A stretch of DNA of 64,000 nucleotides from Trichomonas vaginalis G3 (lineage: Eukaryota > Parabasalia > Trichomonadida > Trichomonadidae), in NCBI RefSeq assembly GCF_026262505.1, contig NC_067207.1, positions 22,474,082 to 22,538,081 of the forward strand. Reading direction: 5' to 3'. Below, piece after piece: positions 19,000 to 28,784 of this stretch (within the stretch, counting starts at the first letter, position 1; each line of letters begins with the position of its first letter). The position numbers and the translations under genes were made by a program. The notes below the pieces were generated by a model that worked only from the letters and a program-made list of their open reading frames with translations, was not told the origin of the DNA and did not search any database.

Positions 19000-19182
19000 G
19001 GAATTAAAGGGTGAGAGATATATAGATAGACTATATATCTCTCACCCTTTAATTCCCTATACAAAGTTCGAAAACTTGGGTGCAATCAGATCTGATTGCA
19101 CCCAAGTTTTCGAACTTCATGTAAAGAATTGCTTGCTATGATGTACTGATCATGAATCAGTACATCATAGCAAGCAATTCTT
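19000..19182. repeat. Array of three adjacent perfect hairpins
   Basis: Hairpin 1: arms 19000-19025 and 19031-19056, 26 bp, 5-base loop. Hairpin 2: arms 19064-19090 and 19091-19117, 27 bp, no loop, a perfect 54-base palindrome. Hairpin 3: arms 19124-19150 and 19156-19182, 27 bp, 5-base loop. The three are unrelated in sequence, have nearly equal arm length and are spaced by 6-7 bases. All arms pair without a mismatch in this AT-rich background. Confidence 0.95.
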
Positions 19183-19403
19183 CATCTTAAAATCAATACA
19201 TAACTTGTTCGCAATTTGGTTTTAGACGCTATATTTTAATCTAATTTCGATTTTTTATAAAATCGCGTACTTCTAATAAAACGCGATTTCAAAAACAATC
19301 GCGATTTTTTTCTGTTCGCAATTTTTCAGAAGTTCGCGATTTTATAAAAAATCGAAATTTTTCTTTGCGATCGAGATTTAAAAATTCGGTTGCGATTTTG
19401 CCT

Positions 19404-19406
19404 AAT
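19404..19406. repeat. Target-site duplication, right copy (AAT)
   Basis: AAT directly follows the right terminal repeat of the 3.9 kb element and matches 15494-15496. Confidence 0.65.
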
Positions 19407-19785
19407 AAAGATTTTTGTTGATTCCCATTGGATTTATATATCTGTATGAATAATTTACTTCCCAATGATTATTAGTAATAATCATTGGTATGGCATCTGC
19501 GTTTTTCTGAAATTGTGACCAAAAATTGAAACTTGTTGAATTTATTTCAGAATATGGATAACGTCTTAAGAAATCAGCTTGGAAAAATCTGTAAAAATGT
19601 GGAGGTATAAATGGGATAGAGCCTATCACTAAAGTCCCAGACAAGTTCACTCCAGTAAGATTAATTTCGAAAATTCCATCCTTGAAAAAGCCAAAAGGTC
19701 TCAAATGCATGTATTTGGTATATGGTGGAATGGTAGCAGTAGTAATATTTCTGTTCATGAGAATGTAATTCCATAATATTGACAT
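19405..19785 (-). pseudogene. Host multi-pass membrane protein, 5' half, split by transposon
   Basis: The frame starts at the ATG at 19785 (MSILWNYILMNRNITTATIP) and runs for 127 codons to the insertion, where the first bases of the transposon create a TAG stop. The segment LRPFGFFKDGIFEINLTGVN suggests a beta-rich luminal domain like that preceding the seven helices of LU7TM/GOST proteins. It is the 5' half of the gene that resumes at 15493. I see no other damage in either half, so the insertion may be recent. Confidence 0.6.
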
Positions 19786-20023
19786 TTTTATTCCATAAAT
19801 TCAGCAATTTAAATAAAAAAGTGCCAAAAATTATTTCTTTTACAAGTAGAATTCAGAGCAACATATATAATATAAGATTGAATGTGAATATCTCAGTCTA
19901 ACTTCAAGAGTTATATGTGATGCCAATACAATAATGTATAAATATAGTTCATGTATTTAAAAATTCAAACGTATTTTTTTAATTTCAAAAAAGAATATTT
20001 TTTGATTGGAAAAGTTTTTTCAC

Positions 20024-23000
20024 TTACTTAGTTAAATCTTGGAGTCTCTGCCATCTCTGATCGATATCCTTGGCCAAGAGTTCCTGGAGATCGTGTTGTC
20101 TCTTGGAGTCGATCTTTCTGAGTGATTCGTAGCGAGATTCGTGCTTCAAGAAGTCAGCGAGTTTCTCCTTCTTCATTGTTGGGTTATCTAAGACAACCTT
20201 CTGTCCTGGCTTCCTTCTGAAGATTGGCCAGTATCCGGACTCGACAGCGAGTTTAGCCTGCTTGTGGCCGTTCTTCATTGTTGGTCTGACGCCGTGTCCG
20301 ATGCATGGGCAGTAGCAGTCGATGAATGATGTGCCCTTGTGCTCGTCGGCCTCCTTCATTGCCTTGACTGTCTGAGCTGCATTAGCGCCGATGACGCATG
20401 ATGCGACGTAGACATCTGGGTACTGTAAGAACATGCCAGCGAGGTCCTTCTTCGGCTTGTCCTTGCCTGTTGCTGCGAACTTGAGGACGGAGCCACGTGG
20501 AGATGCCTTGGATGTCTGGAAGCCTGTGTTGGCGTATGACTCGTTATCGTAGACGAGACAGTTGACATCAGCACCTGTAGCGACGACGTGGTCGAGGCCA
20601 GCAAAACCGATATCGTTAGCCCAGCCATCGCCACCGACGATCCAGACTGATGGTTTGACGAACAAGTCGTATCTCTTCTGGATCTCTCCGAACAATCCTG
20701 TTGTCTGTGGGATTGTCTTGAGGATGTCCTGGATGGAGTTGGAGAGTGGAAGTGACTTCTCACCCTTGTCGTAGTTGGCGAGCCACTCTGTGAACAATGC
20801 CATGAGTGCTGGATCGCACTTCTCGCCGGACTTGATGAATCTCTCGACAATTCCCTTGAGTTCGAATCTGCGGTGAGCAACGGCAGCGGCGATACCGAGG
20901 CCGAACTCAGCGTTATCTTCGAACAAGGAGTTGCCCCATGTTGGGCCTTGTCCGCGTGAGTTGTATGTCCATGGCTGTGATGGGAATGAGCCAGACCAGA
21001 CGATGGAGCAGCCTGTAGCGTTGGCGATCATGAGACGTGGGCCGAAGAGTTGTGTGAGCATCTTGGCGTACAATGTCTCGTGACAGCCTGCGCAGGCACC
21101 AGAGTACTCAAGTAATGGCTTGTAGTACTGTGAGCCATCAGCTGTCCACTTCTTCTTCTCGAGGCTTTCGTTGAGAGCTGGATCAGCCTCACGTAATGCG
21201 TCGATGTCTGGAAGCTTGGCGAACTTGTCGTAGAGTGCGGCAGCCTTTGTGACAACTTCCTCTGTGGCAAGTGGGAATGACAATGCCTTTGTTGGGCACT
21301 TCTCGATACAGACTTGGCATGATAAGCAGTCGTGTGCGGAAACTGTGATTGCGAAGTCGTATCCCTTGAACTTCTTGGACTGAAGGACTTTGACTCCTTC
21401 TGGTCCCTTGCCGTGCTTCATCAACTGTGGTCTGATGACAGCGTGTGCGCATGAGTAAGCGCAGGTGTTGCACTGGATGCACTTGTCGGCATCCCAAACT
21501 GGGATGTTTGTAGCAATGCCACGCTTCTCGTACTTGGATGAGCCTAAGCCGTCACGTGGGATTCTGGCTGTGATTGGAATGAGATCGGATGGCTTCATCT
21601 CGTTGCCCTTGAGCTCGAAGATTGGGAAGATGGCCTTCTTCATGAGCTCTGGAGCATCGGCGTTGGCGAATCTGGAGATTGGTGTTGGATCGAACTGGCC
21701 CCATTCCTGTGTGATTTCGATCTTGATGAGGTTATCGATGGAGGAGTCGATAGCCTTGATGTTGGCCTTAACGACTGCTTCGCCGGAATGTCCGTACTGC
21801 TCTTCGACGGATGCCTTTGAAACCTTGATGGCGTGGTTTGTCTCGAGAACGCCAGAGAGGTAGAAGAAGGCTGTCTGCATGATGAGGTTGATACGTCCTG
21901 GAATTCCACAATCAATGGAAATCTTTGTAGCATCAATGCAGTAAACCTTAGCCTTCTTGTCGTAGAGCTGGCGAAGTGTAGCCTTTGGAATGTATTTCTC
22001 GAGTTCCTTAGCGTTGTGAGCTGGGCAGTTGAAAACGAAGATGCCGCCGTTTCTCAACTCCTTAGCGACTGGATAAACACGTGGGAAGTTGATGCAGTGG
22101 ACACCAATGTAATCAGCTTGCTTGATAGCGTAGTTTGATGTAATTGGCTTCTTGCCGAATCTGAGGTGGGAACGTGTGAGACCACCAGACTTCTTAGCAT
22201 CGTATGTGAAGTAGCCTTGGCCGTAGAGTGGTGTTTCCTTGCAGATGATCTTGATTGATTCCTTGTTGGAGCCAACTGTACCATCGGAGCCAAGACCCCA
22301 GAAGATGCACTGCTTTGTGCCATCTGGAACCATATCGATTTCCTCTGGAACTGGAAGGCTTGTATGCATTAAGTCATCGACAATGCCGACTCTGAAGAGG
22401 TTGCGTGGCTTCTCGGAGAGGGAGTTCTTGAAGACTTCAGCGGCTTGTGATGGTGTGAGTTCGCGGCCACCAATGCCGAACATGCCGCCGAGAATCTTGC
22501 GCTTGTCGCCAATAGCCATGAAACCAGCGCAGATATCGGAGTGGAGTGGTTGTGTGAAGGCACCGTTCTCATTAACTCTGTCGAGAACTGTGATTACCTT
22601 GCATGTCTTTGGAATTGCCTTGGCAAGGTGCTCTGGAGAGAATGGGCGGAAGAGACGGACTGTGACAACACCGTACTTGGCACCCTTTGCATTGCAGTAG
22701 TCGACGGCTTCTGAGATGTTCTGGGATGTTGAGCCAAGGACAACAATGACGGACTCTGCCTCTGGATGGCCGTGGTAGTCGAAGAGGTGGAGATGGCGGC
22801 CTGTGATCTTGGCGAGCTCATCCATTGTTTCCTGGACAACTTGTGGAACATTTCTGAAACGGTAAGCAGCAGCTGTGTCTGCCTGGAAGTGGAAGGAAGA
22901 GTCGATAGCAAGCATACGAAGGGATGGATGGTTGGGGTTGAAAGCGCGTTCACGGATTGCTTCGAGTTCCTTTTGTGGAATGAGTGGCTTAAATTCGTCG

Positions 23001-23593
23001 TAGTCAAGGAGTTCGACGTTTGTGATCTGGTGTGATGTTCTGAAGCCATCCCAGAAGTGAAGGAATGGGATCTGGCATTTCATAGCAGCAATATGAGCAA
23101 CAGCTGCAAGATCATGGCAGTCTTGGTTAGAGGCGGATGAAAGCATGTTAGCGCCGCTAGCTCTGACTGTCATAACATCGGAGTGGTCACACTCGATTGT
23201 ACCAATTGAGGAAATGAGTGAGCGTGAGGCAACGTGAATGACTGTTGGGACTTGAGCGTGCTTCATCTTGATGATATTTGGTAACATCAAGAGCAAACCT
23301 TGAGAAGAAGTAAATGTCGATGCAACGGCACCAGCAACAGAGCCACCATGAAGGGAACCTGCAACACCACCTTCATGTTCAAGCTGAATGCATGTTGGAA
23401 CTTGACCGAAAACATTCTTTCTGTGGTCCTTGTTAGCCCATTGTTCAACTAATTCGAAAGCTGTTGTTGATGGGGTAATTGGATAGCCAAATGCAGTCTC
23501 AGTAAAGGCATAGCCGACATATGCAGCGGCAGCATTGCCATCTACTGGGACAACATGTTTTTGGCGAGAAAATGCGTCTCCAATGCTAAGCAT
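20024..23593 (-). CDS. PFOR: Pyruvate:ferredoxin oxidoreductase, hydrogenosomal, 1189 aa
   Basis: PFOR oxidises pyruvate with coenzyme A to acetyl-CoA and CO2 and passes electrons to ferredoxin; in trichomonads it works in the hydrogenosome and feeds the activation of metronidazole. Seen here: the N-terminal domain I start (VPVDGNAAAAYVGYAFTE), two [4Fe-4S] motifs (CIQCNTCAYSC near residue 705, CLSCQVCIEKCP near 755), the CAGCHET cysteine segment near 835, and the thiamine-diphosphate motif GGDGWANDIG near 985. Length is normal for the family. The leader MLSIGDAFSRQ fits the short hydrogenosomal presequence (ML-S/T... with Arg near cleavage). Codons are C/G-rich, as in highly expressed genes. 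Confidence 0.96.
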   Translation of the reverse strand: MLSIGDAFSRQKHVVPVDGNAAAAYVGYAFTETAFGYPITPSTTAFELVEQWANKDHRKNVFGQVPTCIQLEHEGGVAGSLHGGSVAGAVASTFTSSQGLLLMLPNIIKMKHAQVPTVIHVASRSLISSIGTIECDHSDVMTVRASGANMLSSASNQDCHDLAAVAHIAAMKCQIPFLHFWDGFRTSHQITNVELLDYDEFKPLIPQKELEAIRERAFNPNHPSLRMLAIDSSFHFQADTAAAYRFRNVPQVVQETMDELAKITGRHLHLFDYHGHPEAESVIVVLGSTSQNISEAVDYCNAKGAKYGVVTVRLFRPFSPEHLAKAIPKTCKVITVLDRVNENGAFTQPLHSDICAGFMAIGDKRKILGGMFGIGGRELTPSQAAEVFKNSLSEKPRNLFRVGIVDDLMHTSLPVPEEIDMVPDGTKQCIFWGLGSDGTVGSNKESIKIICKETPLYGQGYFTYDAKKSGGLTRSHLRFGKKPITSNYAIKQADYIGVHCINFPRVYPVAKELRNGGIFVFNCPAHNAKELEKYIPKATLRQLYDKKAKVYCIDATKISIDCGIPGRINLIMQTAFFYLSGVLETNHAIKVSKASVEEQYGHSGEAVVKANIKAIDSSIDNLIKIEITQEWGQFDPTPISRFANADAPELMKKAIFPIFELKGNEMKPSDLIPITARIPRDGLGSSKYEKRGIATNIPVWDADKCIQCNTCAYSCAHAVIRPQLMKHGKGPEGVKVLQSKKFKGYDFAITVSAHDCLSCQVCIEKCPTKALSFPLATEEVVTKAAALYDKFAKLPDIDALREADPALNESLEKKKWTADGSQYYKPLLEYSGACAGCHETLYAKMLTQLFGPRLMIANATGCSIVWSGSFPSQPWTYNSRGQGPTWGNSLFEDNAEFGLGIAAAVAHRRFELKGIVERFIKSGEKCDPALMALFTEWLANYDKGEKSLPLSNSIQDILKTIPQTTGLFGEIQKRYDLFVKPSVWIVGGDGWANDIGFAGLDHVVATGADVNCLVYDNESYANTGFQTSKASPRGSVLKFAATGKDKPKKDLAGMFLQYPDVYVASCVIGANAAQTVKAMKEADEHKGTSFIDCYCPCIGHGVRPTMKNGHKQAKLAVESGYWPIFRRKPGQKVVLDNPTMKKEKLADFLKHESRYESLRKIDSKRQHDLQELLAKDIDQRWQRLQDLTK

Positions 23594-23600
23594 AAAATTG

Positions 23601-23606
23601 AAATGA
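23601..23606 (-). promoter_or_regulatory. Initiator (Inr) TCATTT of the PFOR gene
   Basis: On the minus strand TCATTT matches the trichomonad initiator TCA(+1)Y(T/A). The +1 A would be at 23604, giving an 11-base 5' leader, within the usual 5-20 bases for this organism. Confidence 0.7.
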
Positions 23607-25072
23607 GTTTCCGTTTCATTTCATCTCATCTTTTCATTTTTCATTTTTTCTGCATTGATTACCATTTATTAGAGAGATTAATAAAAAATGTTTGGAGAAA
23701 TAGATGATCTCAAATTTTGAATTATCCAAACTTATTTGGCAGATCAGTATTGTATTGGATAGCCTATCAATATTAAAATATTAATGAAAAAATGACATCA
23801 TGATCGAAACAAAAACAATGAAGACGATGTCTTTTCAATTTTTGTGAAGAATTCAATTGGAAAATTTTGTGTTCTCCTTCATAATTTTGAAGATTTTTAG
23901 AACCTTCTTCCAATTACATATTTGAAATGCATTTATCATAGTGTCTATTCATGGATAAATGTTTTATTTTCTCAAAAAAGTCAAATCAAATTTTACAGCT
24001 TGGGGAAAAATTGATTTTTATCGATTTGGTCAATCGTTTATGCAATTGAATACTCATGGTTATGACAGTAAGCTGCTGTTAGCTACAATTACCAAATTTT
24101 CAAAATATAATGAACGGAAAATCTTCAGAAACCGAACATTTCTTTCGGAACTAGCTAAGTTATGCCAAATAAATGCATCACTAATGCTAATAAAGTTCAC
24201 ATTACCAATTTTTAATCCTGCTGATTTTTTCTGCTGATACCATGAATTACAGATATCATCGTACCTGCGTGCAATATAAAACAAGCAAAATGCATCATAT
24301 CGGCATAAATTCTGATAGCATTGACTATCCAAAATCTCAAAACTTTAATAAACAATTGATTTCGAAGATTTACGCAAGGATGCTATCTTTAAACTTCTAT
24401 CATTTATACTATTTGTTCAATAAAATTATGTTGATACTATTGAATTAATGTAGAAATCATACATTCACAGCAAAACTCATTCCTATGATTGAAACATATT
24501 ACCATACTTATATAACCTCCAATTACTATAGAATTCCACACCGAGCAACATATTCTTTCATTATTTCCATGCCATTTATTGGTGTTGGACTAAAACATAT
24601 AAATGATTTAGATTATGAATGAGCCATCATATTTCCTTAACTAACCTATCATAATTTCAACTATAATATTGGAGGACACATCATTTTGATGAGAATCTGA
24701 ATATTTAATTTGAATCTATTCCAAATACAAAACAGTTCAATCTATGAAGACTAAATTAGCATTTACTGGCTAGATAACTGATGGTTTGTTCTTTCATTCG
24801 TCATTCAATTGCAAATGATCAATAAATACTGCTTCTTTTTATAGATTTTAATACTACATCAGATGGACATATAAAATTATGGTCTAGAATTAAAAAGAAT
24901 CATTGTTTGAATTTTTTGATGAGTAAAAGAGTAAGAAATCGGAATCGCAACCAGATAAACTAATTCACCATCAGTAGGGACCTTATAATACGGAGTCTAG
25001 AAACTAAATAAGGCGATTTTTTAAATGAAGTGAAGTCATCATCCATAAAATTTTTTCAAAAGAAACTTCAGA
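23607..25072. other. Intergenic spacer, no gene supported
   Basis: A/T-rich spacer between the divergent PFOR and NAP1-like genes. An open stretch at 23959-24237 (plus) and one at 24060-24332 (minus) overlap each other, lack recognisable domains and have spacer-like composition, so I do not call a gene. Confidence 0.6.
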
Positions 25073-28000
25073 ATGGCATCTAGCGGACGTTCCGAAGAGA
25101 CTGAAGTACTTTGTCAGCATATAGATACCGTAACATCTAAAATGGAGCAAATCCTCCTCTTATTCAGCCCTGGATCTGACTTCGTTAAGTGCTTTGATTC
25201 AGGTGAAGGTAAAACATGGGCTACCTATGTTCAGCAATACACCAACTCTATTACAATGAAGACGGATGCACCTAAGGTTCCAAGCGGATCTTCAATGAAC
25301 AAGTGGCTCGCGTCAATGTATCCAAAAATCAACAAGATTGCAGCATCAATCAAGTATATTGGTCAATGGGCCACGCTTTCCATCTACCAACTCAAGCTAG
25401 CCATCGGTAAAATCATAGAACTTGATATTCGTTGGAATCAAAACACAACAATAACATTATGCAAGATTTTCGTTCAGCTTGTTAAAGTTATGCTTTTCTT
25501 CAACCAAACACAGCTTCTCCGTAATTACGCTTTAATTGTTGCCAACGCACCATCAAAAGAATTTGTTGGAATCAGCAATGACTTTCCTAAAATCCTCCAT
25601 CTTATGGACAACTGCACAATCAGTCCATTCCACTGCCTCGCAGTCAACATCGAGCCAATTAAGGGCAAGATGGCACGCTTAGCTTCAAATATCGGAACTT
25701 TCATTGCCAAGCTTTTCGGCGTTTTCCCACTTATCGAATGGGAACCATTTTCCATATTTACCAAGCGTACAGCACAGCCTGAGTCTATGTTACCAGCTGA
25801 TGAATTTATTATTCTCCAGAACATTTCCCTTTTCAAGGAGACATTGTTCTTCTTCCTTATGACATTCCCAGACACAACATCCAAGAACGAATGCTTCGGC
25901 CTCATTGTCGAAGCCCTTCTTTCCGAAATTCCAGTTATTCCAATAACTCGTTTAGTTTCCATCAGTTTGGATGATTTCCTCAAGCTCTGCCCAAGCGATG
26001 TCTTCAACAAGACCCTCCTCAACGCAGCCATCTTGCAGACAAAGCGTAAATTCAATACATCCCACATCCAACGTATTATTCGTGTCACAATTCTTCTGGA
26101 AGACATCTTAAACATCTGCAAGTTCAACATTTCCCTTCTTCCTCCACTCATGAACTTCATTACAGCGTTGGGAGGCCTTGCATATTACGAACTCGATACT
26201 TGCTTCTATTTCAAGGAGCCAAGGAACGAGGCCATGCATCTTCTTTCAGTTATCACAGATATCGCCGAACTCATTCGCCTCAACTTCAACTACATTCAGA
26301 GATTCTTCCTCTTCAACATCGCTTCTACAGACACACAATACCTCGAACGCCAGCTCAGCCAAGCAGTCGTTACAGCATGTTCTACACTCAAAGAAGTAGA
26401 CATGTCCAAGCTTATTACGGATATCCTTTCATCACTTCTCGCTCTCGACCTCGAACAGTTCGATAAAGGCTACAGATACGAGTTCACTCCACTTCTCGTC
26501 ACTCACAGCCACTACTTGTTCAAGTTTGCCGAAATAAAGACCCGCGAGAGAGTTTCCTTCCTCGATCCAATCTTTGAGCATCTCTCCGTCATCAGAGATC
26601 ACATTGCATTCGCTACAAACCCAATCCAGGCATTCCTCAACTACGTTCCATTGCATACGATGTGGAATCACCTCACTTTCCTTGGTACAATCATCAGAGG
26701 CACTGAGATACAGATCAACTACACACCATCTGTTCTCAAGATGTTCACATTCTTCTCCTACGACACATGCGTTCTCAGACAGCTTGGAATTGAGTGCCAG
26801 AACGTTGTAAAGAAGTATTCAGAGATCAGAGGCCATTTATTCCTCAGAATCACACAGAGCATCACTCAGAAGATCGACAGCGAGAGCCCAGAAGTGAGAA
26901 TTCTCATGCAGACACACAGTTTCTTGACAGGAATGTCCGGATTCAAGAGCGAAGAGTTCTCTCTTCCAAAGGGATCCTCAAAGAAGAAGATTGTTCTCAT
27001 GAACGCAGACAACATCGAGAAAACACAACAGATCGGCTCTTTCTTCGAGAGAGTTCCTCAATCTGTTGTTCTCCTTAAGAACCCTGATTACGCTGCGGGA
27101 TACTACGCGAACAACATCACAGAGAACTTGACGAGATTCATGTTCCCGAGTGATGTAACTCCATCATTCTATTACATGGACATGGCTTTCACAGCATCAA
27201 CAACATTCATCTGGCCACTGTTCACAGCACTCGGATCTTCATTCCAGAGACGTCTCTTCGAGTACAGATTGAGAGAATCATCGTATCCGAACCAGAACAA
27301 GCTCGACGCACAGATCCAGTCGATGCTTGGACTCAGAAAGGAAGATACTCCAATCAACAACAACACTTTGATTCTTAGAATTGAGAGGACATACGTTGAA
27401 TTCATTTCTAAGAAGTTCAAGAACTGTTTGTACATTCCTCCTCTCAAAGGATTCTGGGGATTGAACAATTCCAAGGATTCCTGCCAGTTCTTCACTCTCG
27501 GAAGCATCGAATTCCTCATCAGATCATTGGGAATCAACGCTGGATTCAGAATCAACAAACTTCTCACGATGAAGTGCGTCGAAGCAATTTCCTCCATCTT
27601 CAGGACATTCTGCGATTTGGAGCCACAGATCAATTCGTGGTACGACGACAACAGAAGATACGGAAACATCAAACCAGAAATCGCACAGAACCCACACATT
27701 TCTGTCGCAGTTGAGAACATGCAGAGACTTGGTGTTTGCCTCGCATTGAGATCATTGTTGAGAGAGGCGATCAAGAAGATTGTCGACAGGAACTTGCCAG
27801 GATTGACAACATTGATCGATGCAGCTGTCAAGAGGAAAGAGAACTTGGATCCAAGAGAAGTTCTCATCAGAGAAATGCTCTGCGGAGATACTCCAGAAGT
27901 TCCTTTCATCAGGACAAAGTTGCAGACATTCAATTTCAAGAAATTGAAGAAATCATCTCATTTCTTCTTCTTCTTCGGAATCCTCCTTCTCTCTCCAACA

Positions 28001-28378
28001 TTCAACAACGCAAAGTACGATTCAGCTCACGATGCAATCAAGGAGAACATGCACTTGTTCCCCAATGCAATCGCTGCAATCATAAGATGCGCTGACACAA
28101 TGTTCGAGGATCTCGCTGACAGGACTCCTTCAAACCCTGTCTACCTCAAGGGCATCGAGACAATGCTCTCAACACTCAGATCAATCATCCACTTCAAGCA
28201 GGCAAGCAACGACAATTCTGCTGCAACATCAATCACAGTCATGGCTTCTCTCTTCCCGAAGGCAATTCCATCAATTCCATACGCAACAATCGATGCTTAC
28301 TTCCCATCAAGAACAGTCAACCACGCTCATTCCGATGCTGCCTTCGAACAGGCAAACAGACCAATTACTCAGATGTAA
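25073..28378 (+). CDS. NAP1/HEM-like subunit of the WAVE regulatory complex, 1101 aa
   Basis: The protein is all-helical, without repeats or membrane segments, and close in length to animal NCKAP1 (about 1128). Order of similar segments follows NCKAP1: an early region around VKVMLFFNQTQLLRNYALIV (residues 141-160), the late region LGVCLALRSLLREAIKKIVD (about 885), which parallels the NCKAP1 stretch IGVILSFRSLAQEALRDVL, the helix HFFFFFGILLLSPTF, and the end IDAYFPSRTVNHAH (about 1072), which parallels ESCFPYVLLRNAYHAVY. NAP1 pairs with SRA1 in the complex that controls Arp2/3-driven actin growth, relevant to amoeboid spreading of trichomonads. The 3' half uses more C/G-ending codons. Similarity is remembered, not computed. 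Confidence 0.72.
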   Translation: MASSGRSEETEVLCQHIDTVTSKMEQILLLFSPGSDFVKCFDSGEGKTWATYVQQYTNSITMKTDAPKVPSGSSMNKWLASMYPKINKIAASIKYIGQWATLSIYQLKLAIGKIIELDIRWNQNTTITLCKIFVQLVKVMLFFNQTQLLRNYALIVANAPSKEFVGISNDFPKILHLMDNCTISPFHCLAVNIEPIKGKMARLASNIGTFIAKLFGVFPLIEWEPFSIFTKRTAQPESMLPADEFIILQNISLFKETLFFFLMTFPDTTSKNECFGLIVEALLSEIPVIPITRLVSISLDDFLKLCPSDVFNKTLLNAAILQTKRKFNTSHIQRIIRVTILLEDILNICKFNISLLPPLMNFITALGGLAYYELDTCFYFKEPRNEAMHLLSVITDIAELIRLNFNYIQRFFLFNIASTDTQYLERQLSQAVVTACSTLKEVDMSKLITDILSSLLALDLEQFDKGYRYEFTPLLVTHSHYLFKFAEIKTRERVSFLDPIFEHLSVIRDHIAFATNPIQAFLNYVPLHTMWNHLTFLGTIIRGTEIQINYTPSVLKMFTFFSYDTCVLRQLGIECQNVVKKYSEIRGHLFLRITQSITQKIDSESPEVRILMQTHSFLTGMSGFKSEEFSLPKGSSKKKIVLMNADNIEKTQQIGSFFERVPQSVVLLKNPDYAAGYYANNITENLTRFMFPSDVTPSFYYMDMAFTASTTFIWPLFTALGSSFQRRLFEYRLRESSYPNQNKLDAQIQSMLGLRKEDTPINNNTLILRIERTYVEFISKKFKNCLYIPPLKGFWGLNNSKDSCQFFTLGSIEFLIRSLGINAGFRINKLLTMKCVEAISSIFRTFCDLEPQINSWYDDNRRYGNIKPEIAQNPHISVAVENMQRLGVCLALRSLLREAIKKIVDRNLPGLTTLIDAAVKRKENLDPREVLIREMLCGDTPEVPFIRTKLQTFNFKKLKKSSHFFFFFGILLLSPTFNNAKYDSAHDAIKENMHLFPNAIAAIIRCADTMFEDLADRTPSNPVYLKGIETMLSTLRSIIHFKQASNDNSAATSITVMASLFPKAIPSIPYATIDAYFPSRTVNHAHSDAAFEQANRPITQM

Positions 28379-28784
28379 TTTCCTTCTTTATTTCGATTTA
28401 TTTTATTTTACTAAAAAATTACGAGTTTTTAATTTTAAATTTTCTATCTATTTTCCTCCCTTTCAAATGTAATCAAAAGAACTTTGGAGTAATAAATATA
28501 ACTTTGCAAAAAAGTCCATTGGAATATGAAATAAAACTTAGTAAAAATGATGCTTTTCCGATGTTTGTTAGGGGTGCGAGGAGATCCAAAAAGAGTAGGT
28601 AATAAAAGTGCGCACTTTTGTTACTCTCTCTTCCAAAAACATCGGAAAAGTGTAATCCTCTAGCAAATGATTATTTTGCATTTAATATCGAATAACATTT
28701 GAATCAACAAAAATCATAAGCTAGAGAATCAGTATTTCAGATTCAGATTCAAAATTTTTCGGTTTTGTAAAGTAAAATTTTTTA
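28379..28784. other. Intergenic spacer with an inverted-repeat (MITE-like) island
   Basis: No gene is seen. A 14-base arm (CTTTTCCGATGTTT, 28553-28566) pairs with 28637-28650, and the middle holds a perfect 16-base palindrome AAAAGTGCGCACTTTT (28604-28619). It could be a small foldback element. Confidence 0.6.

Larger units (their letters stand above)
15497..19403. mobile_element. 3.9 kb DNA transposon with 30-base perfect terminal inverted repeats
   Basis: The first 30 bases (AGGCAAAATCGCAACCGAAT..., 15497-15526) are the exact reverse complement of 19374-19403. Inside each end lie many copies of a TCGCGATTT-like word (15540-15720 and 19255-19370), which may be transposase-binding sites. No transposase frame is seen, so it is non-autonomous or gutted. 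A second inverted-repeat element (16647-18405) is nested inside, and three perfect hairpins lie near the right end (19000-19182). With a 3-base AAT duplication the superfamily could be PIF/Harbinger- or CACTA-like, but the ends do not settle this. Confidence 0.85.

Noticed and set aside
20356-23049. Several open frames of 60-170 codons antisense or out of frame within PFOR
   Set aside because: Shadows of a strongly biased coding sequence; composition (Ser/Arg/Thr-rich) is typical for wrong frames.
23959-24332. Overlapping open frames on both strands
   Set aside because: Spacer-like composition, mutual overlap, and no recognisable motif.
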